A stretch of DNA of 64,000 bases from Thiobaca trueperi (GTDB lineage: Bacteria > Pseudomonadota > Gammaproteobacteria > Chromatiales > Chromatiaceae): contig NZ_SMAO01000006.1 in NCBI RefSeq assembly GCF_004342175.1, positions 1 to 64,000 of the forward strand. Direction: 5' to 3'. The notes beneath the pieces are model-generated. The model made no database searches, was not told the origin of the DNA, and saw nothing but the letters and a program-made list of their open reading frames with translations. The translations under genes were made by a program, and so were the position numbers. Shown here piece after piece: positions 9,534-17,009 of the stretch. Each line of letters begins with the position of its first letter. Position 1 is the first letter of the stretch.

Positions 9534-10919
9534 ATGTCGTCTCCTGTTCCTGATTTTACCGATGCGCCCTGGCGCGATGGCCCGGATCCGGCGCTGATTC
9601 AGGGCGCGCACGTCTGGAGCAATGCCGAACTTCGCGACCGTGTCATCGAACGGGTCGCGCGGCTGTGCGCTCAGTCTGTCAGACCGGGTCAAGTGGTCAT
9701 GGCCCCGGATGTGCCTGGATCGGACCTGATTCTGATGGTGCATGCGCTCGCGAGGATCGGTGCTGCGCTGCTTCCTTATCGGGCGGGACTGGCGTCTGAC
9801 GAGCGGCAGGCCTTGGCTGCGATGACGGGGAGTGAATGGCAGTGGCATCCCGAGTCAGGCCAACTGGCGCCAACCGGGTTCGGCGCTGACAAACCCGACC
9901 GCTCAGACCCACCCATCGCGCTCCTGATCAAGACCAGCGGCAGCAGCGGCGCACCAAAGGTGGTGATGCTGACATCGACCAATCTCCTGGCCTCTGCGAC
10001 CAGCGCCAATGAACGGCTTGGCCTGAAGACCGGAGACATCTGGCTGGCCTGTCTGCGTTTGAGCCATGTCGGCGGCGTCTCCATCGCCTATCGCTGCGCC
10101 CTGGCCGGTGCAACCCTGCTGCTTCACGATGGATTCGACGCGCTGGCGGTGAGTCATGATCTGCGTCACCGGCCAGTCACCCATCTCTCGCTGGTGCCGC
10201 CCATGCTGGCGCGGCTCCTGGATCTGGATGCGACACCGCCGCCCCGACTGCGGGTGCTGCTGGTGGGCGGGCAGGCGCTCAGTCGCCCGCTGGCCCAGCG
10301 TGCACTGGATGCCGGCTGGCCGCTGCACCTGACCTATGGCATGACCGAAACGGCTTCGCATCTCGCCACCACGTCGCGTCTGGCTGGCATGGCGCCGGAG
10401 CCCGGCCGCGTCGGTCGTCCGCTTGCCGGCATGGAATTCGATTGTGCCGGCAGCGAGTCGGCTCCCGCGCGACTGCGGTTCCGTGGCCCGGTGGTGATGG
10501 CGGGCTACGCGAATCCGCAGCGGATTCCGGGGCAGGGGCTCGATGACGGCTGGTTCGAGGCCGCCGATCTCGGCTGTCTGACGGATGAGGGTGAATTGAA
10601 GCTGCTGGGGCGTGCCGATGACATCCTGGTGATCGGCGGCAATAATGTCTCGCGTGTTCGCGTCGAAGCAATCCTGCAACAGGCGGCGGGGGTCACGGAT
10701 CTCGTCGTCGTTGGTCTGCCGGATCCGGTCTGGGGGCAGCGTCTGCTGGCTGTTTATTGCGGGGAGATCGATGAAGCCGGCCTTGAGGACTGGTGTCAAA
10801 CGCGGCTGACCGGCCCCGAACGCCCGCGCGGCTGGCTGCGTCTGCCACGACTGCCGCTGCTCGACTCCGGCAAATATGATCGCGCTCAGATCGCCGCGCT
10901 TGCCAATAGACAGGATTAA
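9534..10919 (+). CDS. menE: AMP-forming acyl-CoA ligase, probable o-succinylbenzoate-CoA ligase MenE
   Basis: The 461-residue protein is an adenylate-forming enzyme. MenE activates o-succinylbenzoate with ATP and CoA in menaquinone biosynthesis. Visible motifs are the phosphate loop KTSGSSGAPKVV, LTYGMTETASHL, LLGRADDILVIGGNNVS and the C-terminal catalytic lysine in LDSGKYDR. Length and the short N-terminal domain fit MenE better than long-chain acyl-CoA synthetases. No other men genes lie in the window, so the substrate is not proven. The last codons and TAA fall in fused repeat ends (GACAGGATTAAACCGCG), so the C-terminus may have been altered by repeat insertion. Confidence 0.75.
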   Translation: MSSPVPDFTDAPWRDGPDPALIQGAHVWSNAELRDRVIERVARLCAQSVRPGQVVMAPDVPGSDLILMVHALARIGAALLPYRAGLASDERQALAAMTGSEWQWHPESGQLAPTGFGADKPDRSDPPIALLIKTSGSSGAPKVVMLTSTNLLASATSANERLGLKTGDIWLACLRLSHVGGVSIAYRCALAGATLLLHDGFDALAVSHDLRHRPVTHLSLVPPMLARLLDLDATPPPRLRVLLVGGQALSRPLAQRALDAGWPLHLTYGMTETASHLATTSRLAGMAPEPGRVGRPLAGMEFDCAGSESAPARLRFRGPVVMAGYANPQRIPGQGLDDGWFEAADLGCLTDEGELKLLGRADDILVIGGNNVSRVRVEAILQQAAGVTDLVVVGLPDPVWGQRLLAVYCGEIDEAGLEDWCQTRLTGPERPRGWLRLPRLPLLDSGKYDRAQIAALANRQD

Positions 10920-11108
10920 ACCGCGCCCGGTGCGGTATGTGTATAGTTGAGGATTGAGTCGGCTTTGGCAGAATCGACGACCGTTAGAGTGGGCACGGTT
11001 TAAGGTATTAAAAATATGAAGTTTTAAAGCGTGTCTCCACTGATGTCGATGACATCTCCAAAGCTAAACAGACTGAAAATTACGCCTATCGCGCTGGACG
11101 CGGTTTAA
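10916..11108. repeat. Family A twin repeat after menE
   Basis: The gap 10920-11234 (315 bp) holds no gene. A first module (10916-11003, TTAAACCGCGCCC to GGGCACGGTTTAA), an AT-rich spacer (about 11004-11022) and a second module (about 11023-11108, ending GGACGCGGTTTAA) make a twin element. The first TTAA contains the menE stop codon. Downstream at 11179-11221 lies half of a family D repeat (CTTTGTGTCCTTTGCGGTTC). Confidence 0.8.
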
Positions 11109-11178
11109 AACGATTTTCCAGGATGAGCAGGATGGAACTGGTGACGAAGCTCCGGCCTCGTCACCCGCGAGACGAAGG

Positions 11179-11221
11179 TTTTTGACTCCTTCGCGTTCTT
11201 TGTGTCCTTTGCGGTTCAAGC
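11179..11221. repeat. Family D half-repeat
   Basis: The sequence contains CTTCGCGTTCTTTGTGTCCTTTGCGGTTCAA in pieces, the right arm of the family D inverted repeat seen complete at 13953, 16876 and 33652. It lies just after the 3' end of the secreted DUF4412-like gene. Confidence 0.7.
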
Positions 11222-11234
11222 GCGCTTTTGGGAT

Positions 11235-12104
11235 TTATTTGTCCTTGTTGGCAGGCGCTGGCTCAGGAGTCGTCTCGCTCATCCCGGCCGGGGCGCCCAC
11301 TTCTTTCGCCGGCTCAGGAGCCGCTTCGTTCATCCCGGCTGGGGCGGTTGGAGCGGCCATCTCTTTCTGCTGATAGCCCTCGGGGATCTCGAACAGACTC
11401 AACGGCATGGCTTCCTGGCGGATGACCTTGACCTCGCTCTCGCTCTCCATCGTGGTTCCCATCATCTGCATCCGGGTTTTGGTGAGGATGGGATAGCCCT
11501 TGATCTTGGCCATCTCGGCGCGCTGCGCCGCAGCGGCGGGTGAATCGCCAAGCAGACCGTCAGGCCCGGACAGGCTCATCATTTCAGTGAAGCGATTGAC
11601 GTCCACCGCCACATCCTCCGTGGCGCAGATCTCCTGATCGATACCCATCATGCCCGTTTTGGTGACCTTGTACTCGTGACAGGTCCAGTCGCCGATCTTT
11701 TTGGTCTGTCCGGTTTCCGTGACACTGATCCGGGTCTCTTCCATCATGGCGCGCATCTGTTCCATGCCCGGCTGAGACATGCCGGCCATCATGTCCTTGA
11801 CATTGATCTGGTAATACTCCTTGGCGCCATGGTTCAGGAAGGTCATGGTCCCATTGGCCGGATCCAGGATCATGTCGGTCCCCTGCGGATCGGAACCCAC
11901 CACTTTCATCCGGTCGTGCGCCAGATAGGTTTTGCTCAATTCTTCGGTCGGCGCTTCGCCGGTCAGACCGGCAGTGCGATTGAGGGTCTCGATATAAGTG
12001 CCCTCGTCGCCAGCCATGACGGCTGGCAGATTCAGGGCCGAGGTCAGCAGGACTGCCAGGGTCAGTCGCAACCCCTGAGTGAACGGATGTGAGCGGTGTG
12101 TCAT
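11235..12104 (-). CDS. Secreted DUF4412-like protein with repeat tail
   Basis: This 289-residue protein has an N-terminal signal peptide (hydrophobic LTLAVLLTSALNLPAVMA, cleavage near residue 31). The mature part resembles the uncharacterised DUF4412 family: YLAHDRMKVV, GTMTFLNHGAKEYYQI and KKIGDWTCHEYKVTKTG, with two cysteines that could pair. The C-terminal 50 residues are low complexity and contain two imperfect copies of APAGMxExxPEPA, matched by a tandem DNA repeat at about 11245-11345. It is probably periplasmic. No function can be assigned; it stands alone on the minus strand. Confidence 0.8.
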   Translation of the reverse strand: MTHRSHPFTQGLRLTLAVLLTSALNLPAVMAGDEGTYIETLNRTAGLTGEAPTEELSKTYLAHDRMKVVGSDPQGTDMILDPANGTMTFLNHGAKEYYQINVKDMMAGMSQPGMEQMRAMMEETRISVTETGQTKKIGDWTCHEYKVTKTGMMGIDQEICATEDVAVDVNRFTEMMSLSGPDGLLGDSPAAAAQRAEMAKIKGYPILTKTRMQMMGTTMESESEVKVIRQEAMPLSLFEIPEGYQQKEMAAPTAPAGMNEAAPEPAKEVGAPAGMSETTPEPAPANKDK

Positions 12105-12144
12105 CTTGGTTTCTCGTGATTGGTGGGGGATCTGATAGACAGGA

Positions 12145-13488
12145 TTAACAATCGGTCAGGCCGCGTTTGTCGAGCACCCGTTTGGCCTTGCCGACGAAGC
12201 GCTCGATGCTGCGCGGCTCGACCAGATCGACATGGGCGCGGATGCCGGCGACGGTGTGGATCTCACGCCCGATACGGTCGCACAGTGCCTGCATGCGGTC
12301 CATGCGGTCGGAGAAGATTTCCGGGTGGATCTCGACCTTGACGTGGACCTCGTCGAGCGTACCCGGACGGCTGACCTCGATCAAATAATGCGGCGTGGTG
12401 CCTTCGACCCGCAGCAGCGCCTCTTCGATCTGCGAGGGGAAGACGTTGACGCCACGGATGATGAGCATGTCGTCGGTGCGTCCGGCGATGCGGCTCATGC
12501 GCATGGTCGTGCGCCCGCAGGTGCAGGGGCTGCGGTCGAGCCGGGCGATGTCGCGGGTGCGATAGCGGATCATGGGCATCGCCTCGCGGGTCAGCGCCGT
12601 GATCACCAGCTCGCCCGGCTCGCCCTCGGGAACCGGCTCCAGCGTCTCCGGATCCAGACACTCGACCAGAAAATGATCCTCCTGGATATGCATCCCGCTG
12701 CGCGCCGGGCATTCGCCGCTGACGCCCGGCCCGATGACCTCGGACAATCCGTAGTTGTTGAAGGCCTGGATGTCGAGCTGATCCTCGATCTCACGGCGCA
12801 TGTCCTCGGTCCAGGGCTCGCCGCCGAAGTGACCGAAACGGATCGGCAGGGCGTGGGGATCCATGCCCATCTCGCGCGCGGTGTCGGCGATGGTCAGGGC
12901 ATAGCTCGGGGTGCAGATCAATACTTCGGGGTCGAGATCGCGCATGATCTCGATCTGACGTCGGGTGTTGCCGGCAGCGACCGGGATCACGGCGGCGCCG
13001 ACCTTTTCGATCCCGTAATGCAGACCGAAACCGCCGGTAAAGAGCCCGTAGCCGAAGGCGACCTGGGCTGTGTGCTCGGGACGCAGCCCGCCCGCGACCA
13101 GGAAACGCGCGCAGAGATCCGACCAGGTGGCAAGATCCTGCGCGGTATAGCCGACGAAGGTTGGTTTGCCGGTCGTGCCAGACGAGCCGTGGATGCGGGC
13201 CAGTTCACGACGCGGCACGGCCAGCAGACCGAAGGGGTGCTGGCGGCGCATGTCGTCCTTGGTCGTAAAGGGCAGGCGCCGGATGTCGGCCAGCGAGCGG
13301 ATGCTGTGGGGACCGATCCCACGGTGGGTGAAGAGGTCGCGATAGAAGGGCACGCGGGCGGCGCGCGCCACCTGTGCGCGCAGCCGTTCCAGTTGCAGTG
13401 CTTCGCGCTCGGCGCGCGGCTGGGTCTCGGCGGCCCGGTCCCACATCGGACAGGACGAAGCCGGGTCTGTGTCATTCGATGGCATCAT
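12145..13488 (-). CDS. paaK: Phenylacetate-CoA ligase family protein (first copy)
   Basis: This enzyme ligates an arylacetate (phenylacetate or a relative such as indoleacetate) to CoA with ATP to AMP. The 447-residue protein has the PaaK phosphate loop HGSSGTTGKPTFVGYT, YGLSEVIGPGV, the adenylation motif RTDDMLIIRGVNVFPSQIEE and the C-terminal lysine region RFVGKAKRVLDKRGL. It starts one base after the ACT-domain gene's stop. Neighbours are a second ligase, a double-ACT protein and IorAB, suggesting arylpyruvate/aryl-CoA interconversion. Its TAA stop lies inside a family B repeat arm (TGTTAATCCTGTC). Confidence 0.92.
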   Translation of the reverse strand: MMPSNDTDPASSCPMWDRAAETQPRAEREALQLERLRAQVARAARVPFYRDLFTHRGIGPHSIRSLADIRRLPFTTKDDMRRQHPFGLLAVPRRELARIHGSSGTTGKPTFVGYTAQDLATWSDLCARFLVAGGLRPEHTAQVAFGYGLFTGGFGLHYGIEKVGAAVIPVAAGNTRRQIEIMRDLDPEVLICTPSYALTIADTAREMGMDPHALPIRFGHFGGEPWTEDMRREIEDQLDIQAFNNYGLSEVIGPGVSGECPARSGMHIQEDHFLVECLDPETLEPVPEGEPGELVITALTREAMPMIRYRTRDIARLDRSPCTCGRTTMRMSRIAGRTDDMLIIRGVNVFPSQIEEALLRVEGTTPHYLIEVSRPGTLDEVHVKVEIHPEIFSDRMDRMQALCDRIGREIHTVAGIRAHVDLVEPRSIERFVGKAKRVLDKRGLTDC

Positions 13489-13489
13489 G

Positions 13490-13927
13490 TCAGGAAACGA
13501 ACGTCATCAACTCGTCGCCATCGACGACATGGAGTCCCTGGTCGAGCAGCACCTGGATCGCCCGATCCGGATCCTCGAAGCGGAAGATGAGGATGGCCTT
13601 GTCATCGCGGCGCAGCGAGAAAGCGTACATGTATTCGACATTGAGATTGGCGTCTTCGAGAATCCGCAGCGCCCCCGCCAGCCCGCCGGGCCGATCCAGC
13701 ACATCGACCGCGACCACTTCGGTCAGATTCACCACCCAGCCGGCCTGCTCCAGGATGCGCTTGGCCTTCTCCCAATCGCGCACGATCAGACGCAGGATGC
13801 CGAACTGGGCCGTATCGGCCAGCGACAGCGTCAGGATATTGATGCCCTCGGCAGCGATGGCCGCCAGCGGCGCCTCCAGCCGTCCGGGACGGTTTTCGAG
13901 AAAGAGCGAGAGTTGTTGGAGTTTCAT
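13490..13927 (-). CDS. Tandem ACT-domain protein
   Basis: This 145-residue protein consists of two ACT domains (about 1-70 and 71-140), small amino-acid-binding folds: LQQLSLFLENRPGRLEAPLA, then VAVDVLDRPGGLAGALRILE. No catalytic domain is attached, so it is likely an amino-acid sensor or regulatory partner. It lies between two PaaK genes; a role in sensing an aromatic amino acid is inference. The start is the ATG at 13927; a longer frame upstream (to 14065) reads through the family D repeat and was rejected. Confidence 0.9.
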   Translation of the reverse strand: MKLQQLSLFLENRPGRLEAPLAAIAAEGINILTLSLADTAQFGILRLIVRDWEKAKRILEQAGWVVNLTEVVAVDVLDRPGGLAGALRILEDANLNVEYMYAFSLRRDDKAILIFRFEDPDRAIQVLLDQGLHVVDGDELMTFVS

Positions 13928-13952
13928 GACGTTAAGCTCTCTTGAGAATTTT

Positions 13953-14029
13953 TTGAACCGCAAAGGCGCGAAGAACACAAAGATCAATCGTTGAAATCCT
14001 TCGTGTCCTTCGCGTCTTTGCGGTTCAAA
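13953..14029. repeat. Family D inverted repeat between the two paaK/ACT parts
   Basis: The left arm TTGAACCGCAAAGGCGCGAA and right arm TTCGCGTCTTTGCGGTTCAA form a long stem around about 35 bp (13953-14029). It separates the second paaK (ending 14043) from the ACT gene (starting 13927). It might affect the transcript, but no T-tract marks it as a terminator. Confidence 0.85.
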
Positions 14030-14042
14030 TATTTGTTTGGGT

Positions 14043-15380
14043 TCAACCTTCGTTGCGCCGGTCAATCACCCGCTTCGCCTTGCCCTCGCTGCGTGCGATG
14101 GTGCGCGGTTCGACCAGACGCAGATCGACGCGGATGCCAAGGATGCGTTCAATGGACTGCGCCAGACGGGCGCGGATATCCTCCAGTCCGCGGATCTTGT
14201 CGCTGAAGACCTCCGGCGTGACCTCGACTTCGACCGCGATGCGGTCCAGTCCGCCCGCGCGGGTGAGGATGATCTGATAGTGCGGCAGCGTCCCTTCGAC
14301 CGCCATCAGCGCCGCTTCCACCTGGGATGGGAAGACGTTGACGCCACGGATGATGAACATGTCGTCCGAGCGGCGACCGACGCGGCGCATGCGGCGGATG
14401 GTGCGCCCGCAGGAACAGGGCTCGGTGATGAGCCGGGTGATGTCGCGGGTGCGGTAGCGGATCATCGGCATCGCCTTCTTGCTCAGGGTGGTGAGCACCA
14501 GCTCGCCCTCCTCGCCGTCCGGGAGCGCCTCGCCGGTGTCGGGGTCGATGATCTCGGGATAAAAGTGATCCTCGAAGACATGCAGACCATCCTGCGCCGA
14601 ACATTCGCTGGCGACGCCGGGGCCGATGATCTCGGACAGACCATAGATGTCATACGCCTTGATCCCGGCCTCGGCCTCAATGTGGTGGCGCATGCCGTCG
14701 GTCCAGGGTTCGGCGCCGAAGATGCCGATGCGCAGTGACAGGTCGCGCAGGTCGATGCCCAGTTCGCGCGCGCGCTCGATCATGTGGGTGAAGTAGCTCG
14801 GGGTGCAGCAGAGCGCGGTGACGTTGAAATCACGGATCAGCATGATCTGGCGGTCGGTGTTGCCGCCCGAAATCGGAATCACGGTCGCGCCCAGCGTCTC
14901 ACCGCCATAGTGCGCGCCCAGACCGCCGGTGAAGAGACCGTAACCGAAGGCGTTCTGCAGGATGTCGCCCCGGTGCAGGCCGCAGGAGGCGAAGGTGCGC
15001 GCCATGACCTCGGACCAGACCTCGACATCCTCGCGGGTATAGGCGACCACGATCGGCTTGCCGGTGGTGCCGGAGGAGGCGTGGAGCCGTACCACATCGC
15101 TCATGGGGCTGGCAAAGAGCCCGAAGGGATAGGTGTCGCGCAGGTCGGTCTTGACGGTGAACGGCAGATGCTGGATGTCCTGGAGCGACTGGATCGACGC
15201 GGGCGTCAGGCCGCGTTCATCCATTCTGGAACGAAAGAGTTCGACATTCTGGTAGGCCCGCGCCACCACCGCGCGCAGCCGTCGTAACTGGACCTCTTGC
15301 AGCGCCGTCCGGGGCAGGAAATCCGGTGCGCTGGCGGGGTGGAAACCACCCTCGGCGTCGTTCCAAAGCTCTGTCAGCAT
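14043..15380 (-). CDS. paaK: Phenylacetate-CoA ligase family protein (second copy)
   Basis: This 445-residue arylacetate-CoA ligase is similar to the first copy but clearly diverged. It shows LHASSGTTGKPIVVAYT, YGLSEIIGPGVASEC, RSDDMFIIRGVNVFPSQVEA and ARSEGKAKRVIDRR. AGAGG lies five bases before the ATG. Having two diverged paralogues in one operon suggests different arylacetates, such as phenylacetate versus indole- or hydroxyphenylacetate; this is inference. It lies downstream of iorAB and an unrelated Rpn-like gene. Confidence 0.92.
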   Translation of the reverse strand: MLTELWNDAEGGFHPASAPDFLPRTALQEVQLRRLRAVVARAYQNVELFRSRMDERGLTPASIQSLQDIQHLPFTVKTDLRDTYPFGLFASPMSDVVRLHASSGTTGKPIVVAYTREDVEVWSEVMARTFASCGLHRGDILQNAFGYGLFTGGLGAHYGGETLGATVIPISGGNTDRQIMLIRDFNVTALCCTPSYFTHMIERARELGIDLRDLSLRIGIFGAEPWTDGMRHHIEAEAGIKAYDIYGLSEIIGPGVASECSAQDGLHVFEDHFYPEIIDPDTGEALPDGEEGELVLTTLSKKAMPMIRYRTRDITRLITEPCSCGRTIRRMRRVGRRSDDMFIIRGVNVFPSQVEAALMAVEGTLPHYQIILTRAGGLDRIAVEVEVTPEVFSDKIRGLEDIRARLAQSIERILGIRVDLRLVEPRTIARSEGKAKRVIDRRNEG

Positions 15381-15447
15381 GCGGGCCTCTGTAAATCGTT
15401 TTCAGTTGTCAGGGGACAGGGGTCATTCCATGAGGACAACGGGATTC

Positions 15448-16338
15448 TCAATGGATGACTTCGTCGAGCGTGCGGGCCGTCAGGATGCGGTCGGACCATT
15501 GCAGCAGGGTTTCGGCATCGGCGGTTTCGATGACCTGTCGCGTGTTATCCGGTATGGCGCCGAAGCGCTGCGCAATCTGCCTCAACAAGATACGCGCCTC
15601 GCCCTGCTGAACGCCTTGTTGAATGCCCTGCTGAACGCCTTGTTGAATGAACCGCTCCGCGAATGCGCTCATGGTCTTGGCCTCCTCGGCATAGTCGCGT
15701 TGATAGATCAATCGCTCGTTTTCATCGAGCTGGGCATAGATGTCGATAAAGTCGATATATTTCAGTCGGCGCTCTGTGTCTGGCTCCAGGGTGAGCAGAC
15801 CGCGCACGGCCTGGGCATAGGTTTCGACTCTGTCGGCTGGCGCATGGGCCATGTTGGGCAGGTTGAGCCGCGCGACCAGATTGGGACTGTCGTAATGATC
15901 CCTTGCATTGGCTTGAAACAGTGGGTAAGCCAGATAACGAAAGTCCAGATAGCTCTGGGTATCGCCACCCAACCGCAGCTCAGTCGCAAATCGCCCCTGA
16001 CGCAGAAAGATCACTATCGGAACGACCCGCACGGTGGCGAGCAATTCAGACAGATCCAGACAATAATGCGCGAGCCGATGGATCGAGAAACGGTGCGGGT
16101 CCGTTTCCTCCTCCAGCACGAACAGCAGAGCTGCGCGCCGCCCGTCGGGCCATTCGACGAGCAATGGCACATCCAGTTCGCGAAAACGTTCGCCGAGTCG
16201 TTCCTGCAACTGTTCCTGACGCACCGGCAGGATACGGACGGCGTCATCCAGCGCGGACGCCTCGGCTGCGGCGAAGAAGGCGATGGCCTCGCGCGGGTAG
16301 TCGAGGATCAGATTTTTGAAGTTCTGATCGTGACTCAT
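15448..16338 (-). CDS. Rpn/DUF4351-like putative nuclease-family protein
   Basis: This 296-residue protein resembles the Rpn (recombination-promoting nuclease)/transposase-like proteins that end in a DUF4351-type segment. The N-terminus reads MSHDQNFKNLILDYPREAIA, followed by a PD-(D/E)XK-like region (LLVEWPDGRRAALLFVLEEE). Near residues 230-245 is a QQGVQQGI-type octapeptide repeat encoded by a 24-bp tandem DNA repeat, then ILLRQIAQRFG. Such genes are common accessory genes in multicopy families. It splits iorB from paaK and looks like a later insertion. The start could be 16359, seven residues longer. Confidence 0.8.
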   Translation of the reverse strand: MSHDQNFKNLILDYPREAIAFFAAAEASALDDAVRILPVRQEQLQERLGERFRELDVPLLVEWPDGRRAALLFVLEEETDPHRFSIHRLAHYCLDLSELLATVRVVPIVIFLRQGRFATELRLGGDTQSYLDFRYLAYPLFQANARDHYDSPNLVARLNLPNMAHAPADRVETYAQAVRGLLTLEPDTERRLKYIDFIDIYAQLDENERLIYQRDYAEEAKTMSAFAERFIQQGVQQGIQQGVQQGEARILLRQIAQRFGAIPDNTRQVIETADAETLLQWSDRILTARTLDEVIH

Positions 16339-16359
16339 GCGGCGGGCATTGCCATGCAA

Positions 16360-16842
16360 TTACGACCGCGCGCGCGCTGCATCACGTCCGATCTCGAATG
16401 CCTGCTCGTTGAGCGCGTGGAGCTTTTCGGCCAGATTGGCATGCATGGCAGCCATCCAGTGTTCGTCCGGGATGTCCAGCACCGTGGAGATCGCGCCGAG
16501 CAACGCGACATTGAGGCTCTTTTTGTTCTTGAGCGCATCGGGCGCAATCGCATCGGGACCGATCAGGATGCCATCCGCGCGCAGCGTCGGACGGTTGATC
16601 TCGACCTGGGTCGGTTCCAGCACCACCAGCACATCCGCCTCGCCCGGCGGGACCATGGGGCTCAAAACGCACTCGCCATAGCGCACGTCGCTGCTCACCG
16701 AGCCGCCGCGCTGGCTCATGCCATGCAGTTCGCTCTTCTTGACATCGAACCCGGCGCGAAAGGCCGCATCGGCGAGAATGTCGGACGCCTTGAGCACGCC
16801 CTGACCGCCGAGACCGGCGATGACGATATTTTTGACCTTCAT
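16360..16842 (-). CDS. iorB: Indolepyruvate oxidoreductase subunit beta
   Basis: IorB is the small (gamma-type) subunit of the 2-oxoacid:ferredoxin oxidoreductase that converts arylpyruvates to aryl-acetyl-CoA and CO2. The 160-residue protein has the nucleotide-binding-like start KNIVIAGLGGQGVLKASDIL and the conserved ELHGMSQRGGSVSSDVRYG. The start chosen is ATG 16842; a longer frame reads through the family D repeat upstream. IorA is encoded upstream at 17010-18635 and separated only by that repeat. Confidence 0.93.
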   Translation of the reverse strand: MKVKNIVIAGLGGQGVLKASDILADAAFRAGFDVKKSELHGMSQRGGSVSSDVRYGECVLSPMVPPGEADVLVVLEPTQVEINRPTLRADGILIGPDAIAPDALKNKKSLNVALLGAISTVLDIPDEHWMAAMHANLAEKLHALNEQAFEIGRDAARARS

Positions 16843-16875
16843 CACTCTCCAACCGTACTCAATCATGAATGAATG

Positions 16876-16993
16876 TTGAACCGCAAAGGCGCGAAGATCG
16901 CGAAGGGCTTTCATGAGACTGTGCGATGTCAAACAGCGTGTGACGCCGCCAATCGATGATGCCCTTCGTGTCCTTTGCGCCTTTGCGGTGCGA
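16876..16993. repeat. Family D inverted repeat between iorA and iorB
   Basis: The left arm TTGAACCGCAAAGGCGCGAA and right arm CCTTTGCGCCTTTGCGGTGC flank about 75 bp of unrelated sequence. The element starts about 15 bp after the iorA stop and ends about 30 bp before iorB, so it splits a gene pair that is usually contiguous. Confidence 0.8.
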
Positions 16994-17009
16994 AAGATTT
17001 TCGCGGCGA

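Noticed and set aside
13928-14065. N-terminal extension of the ACT protein
   Set aside because: The extra residues are encoded by the family D repeat and the ATG at 13927 gives a complete first ACT domain.
16843-16932. N-terminal extension of IorB
   Set aside because: It reads through the family D repeat; the conserved start is at 16842.
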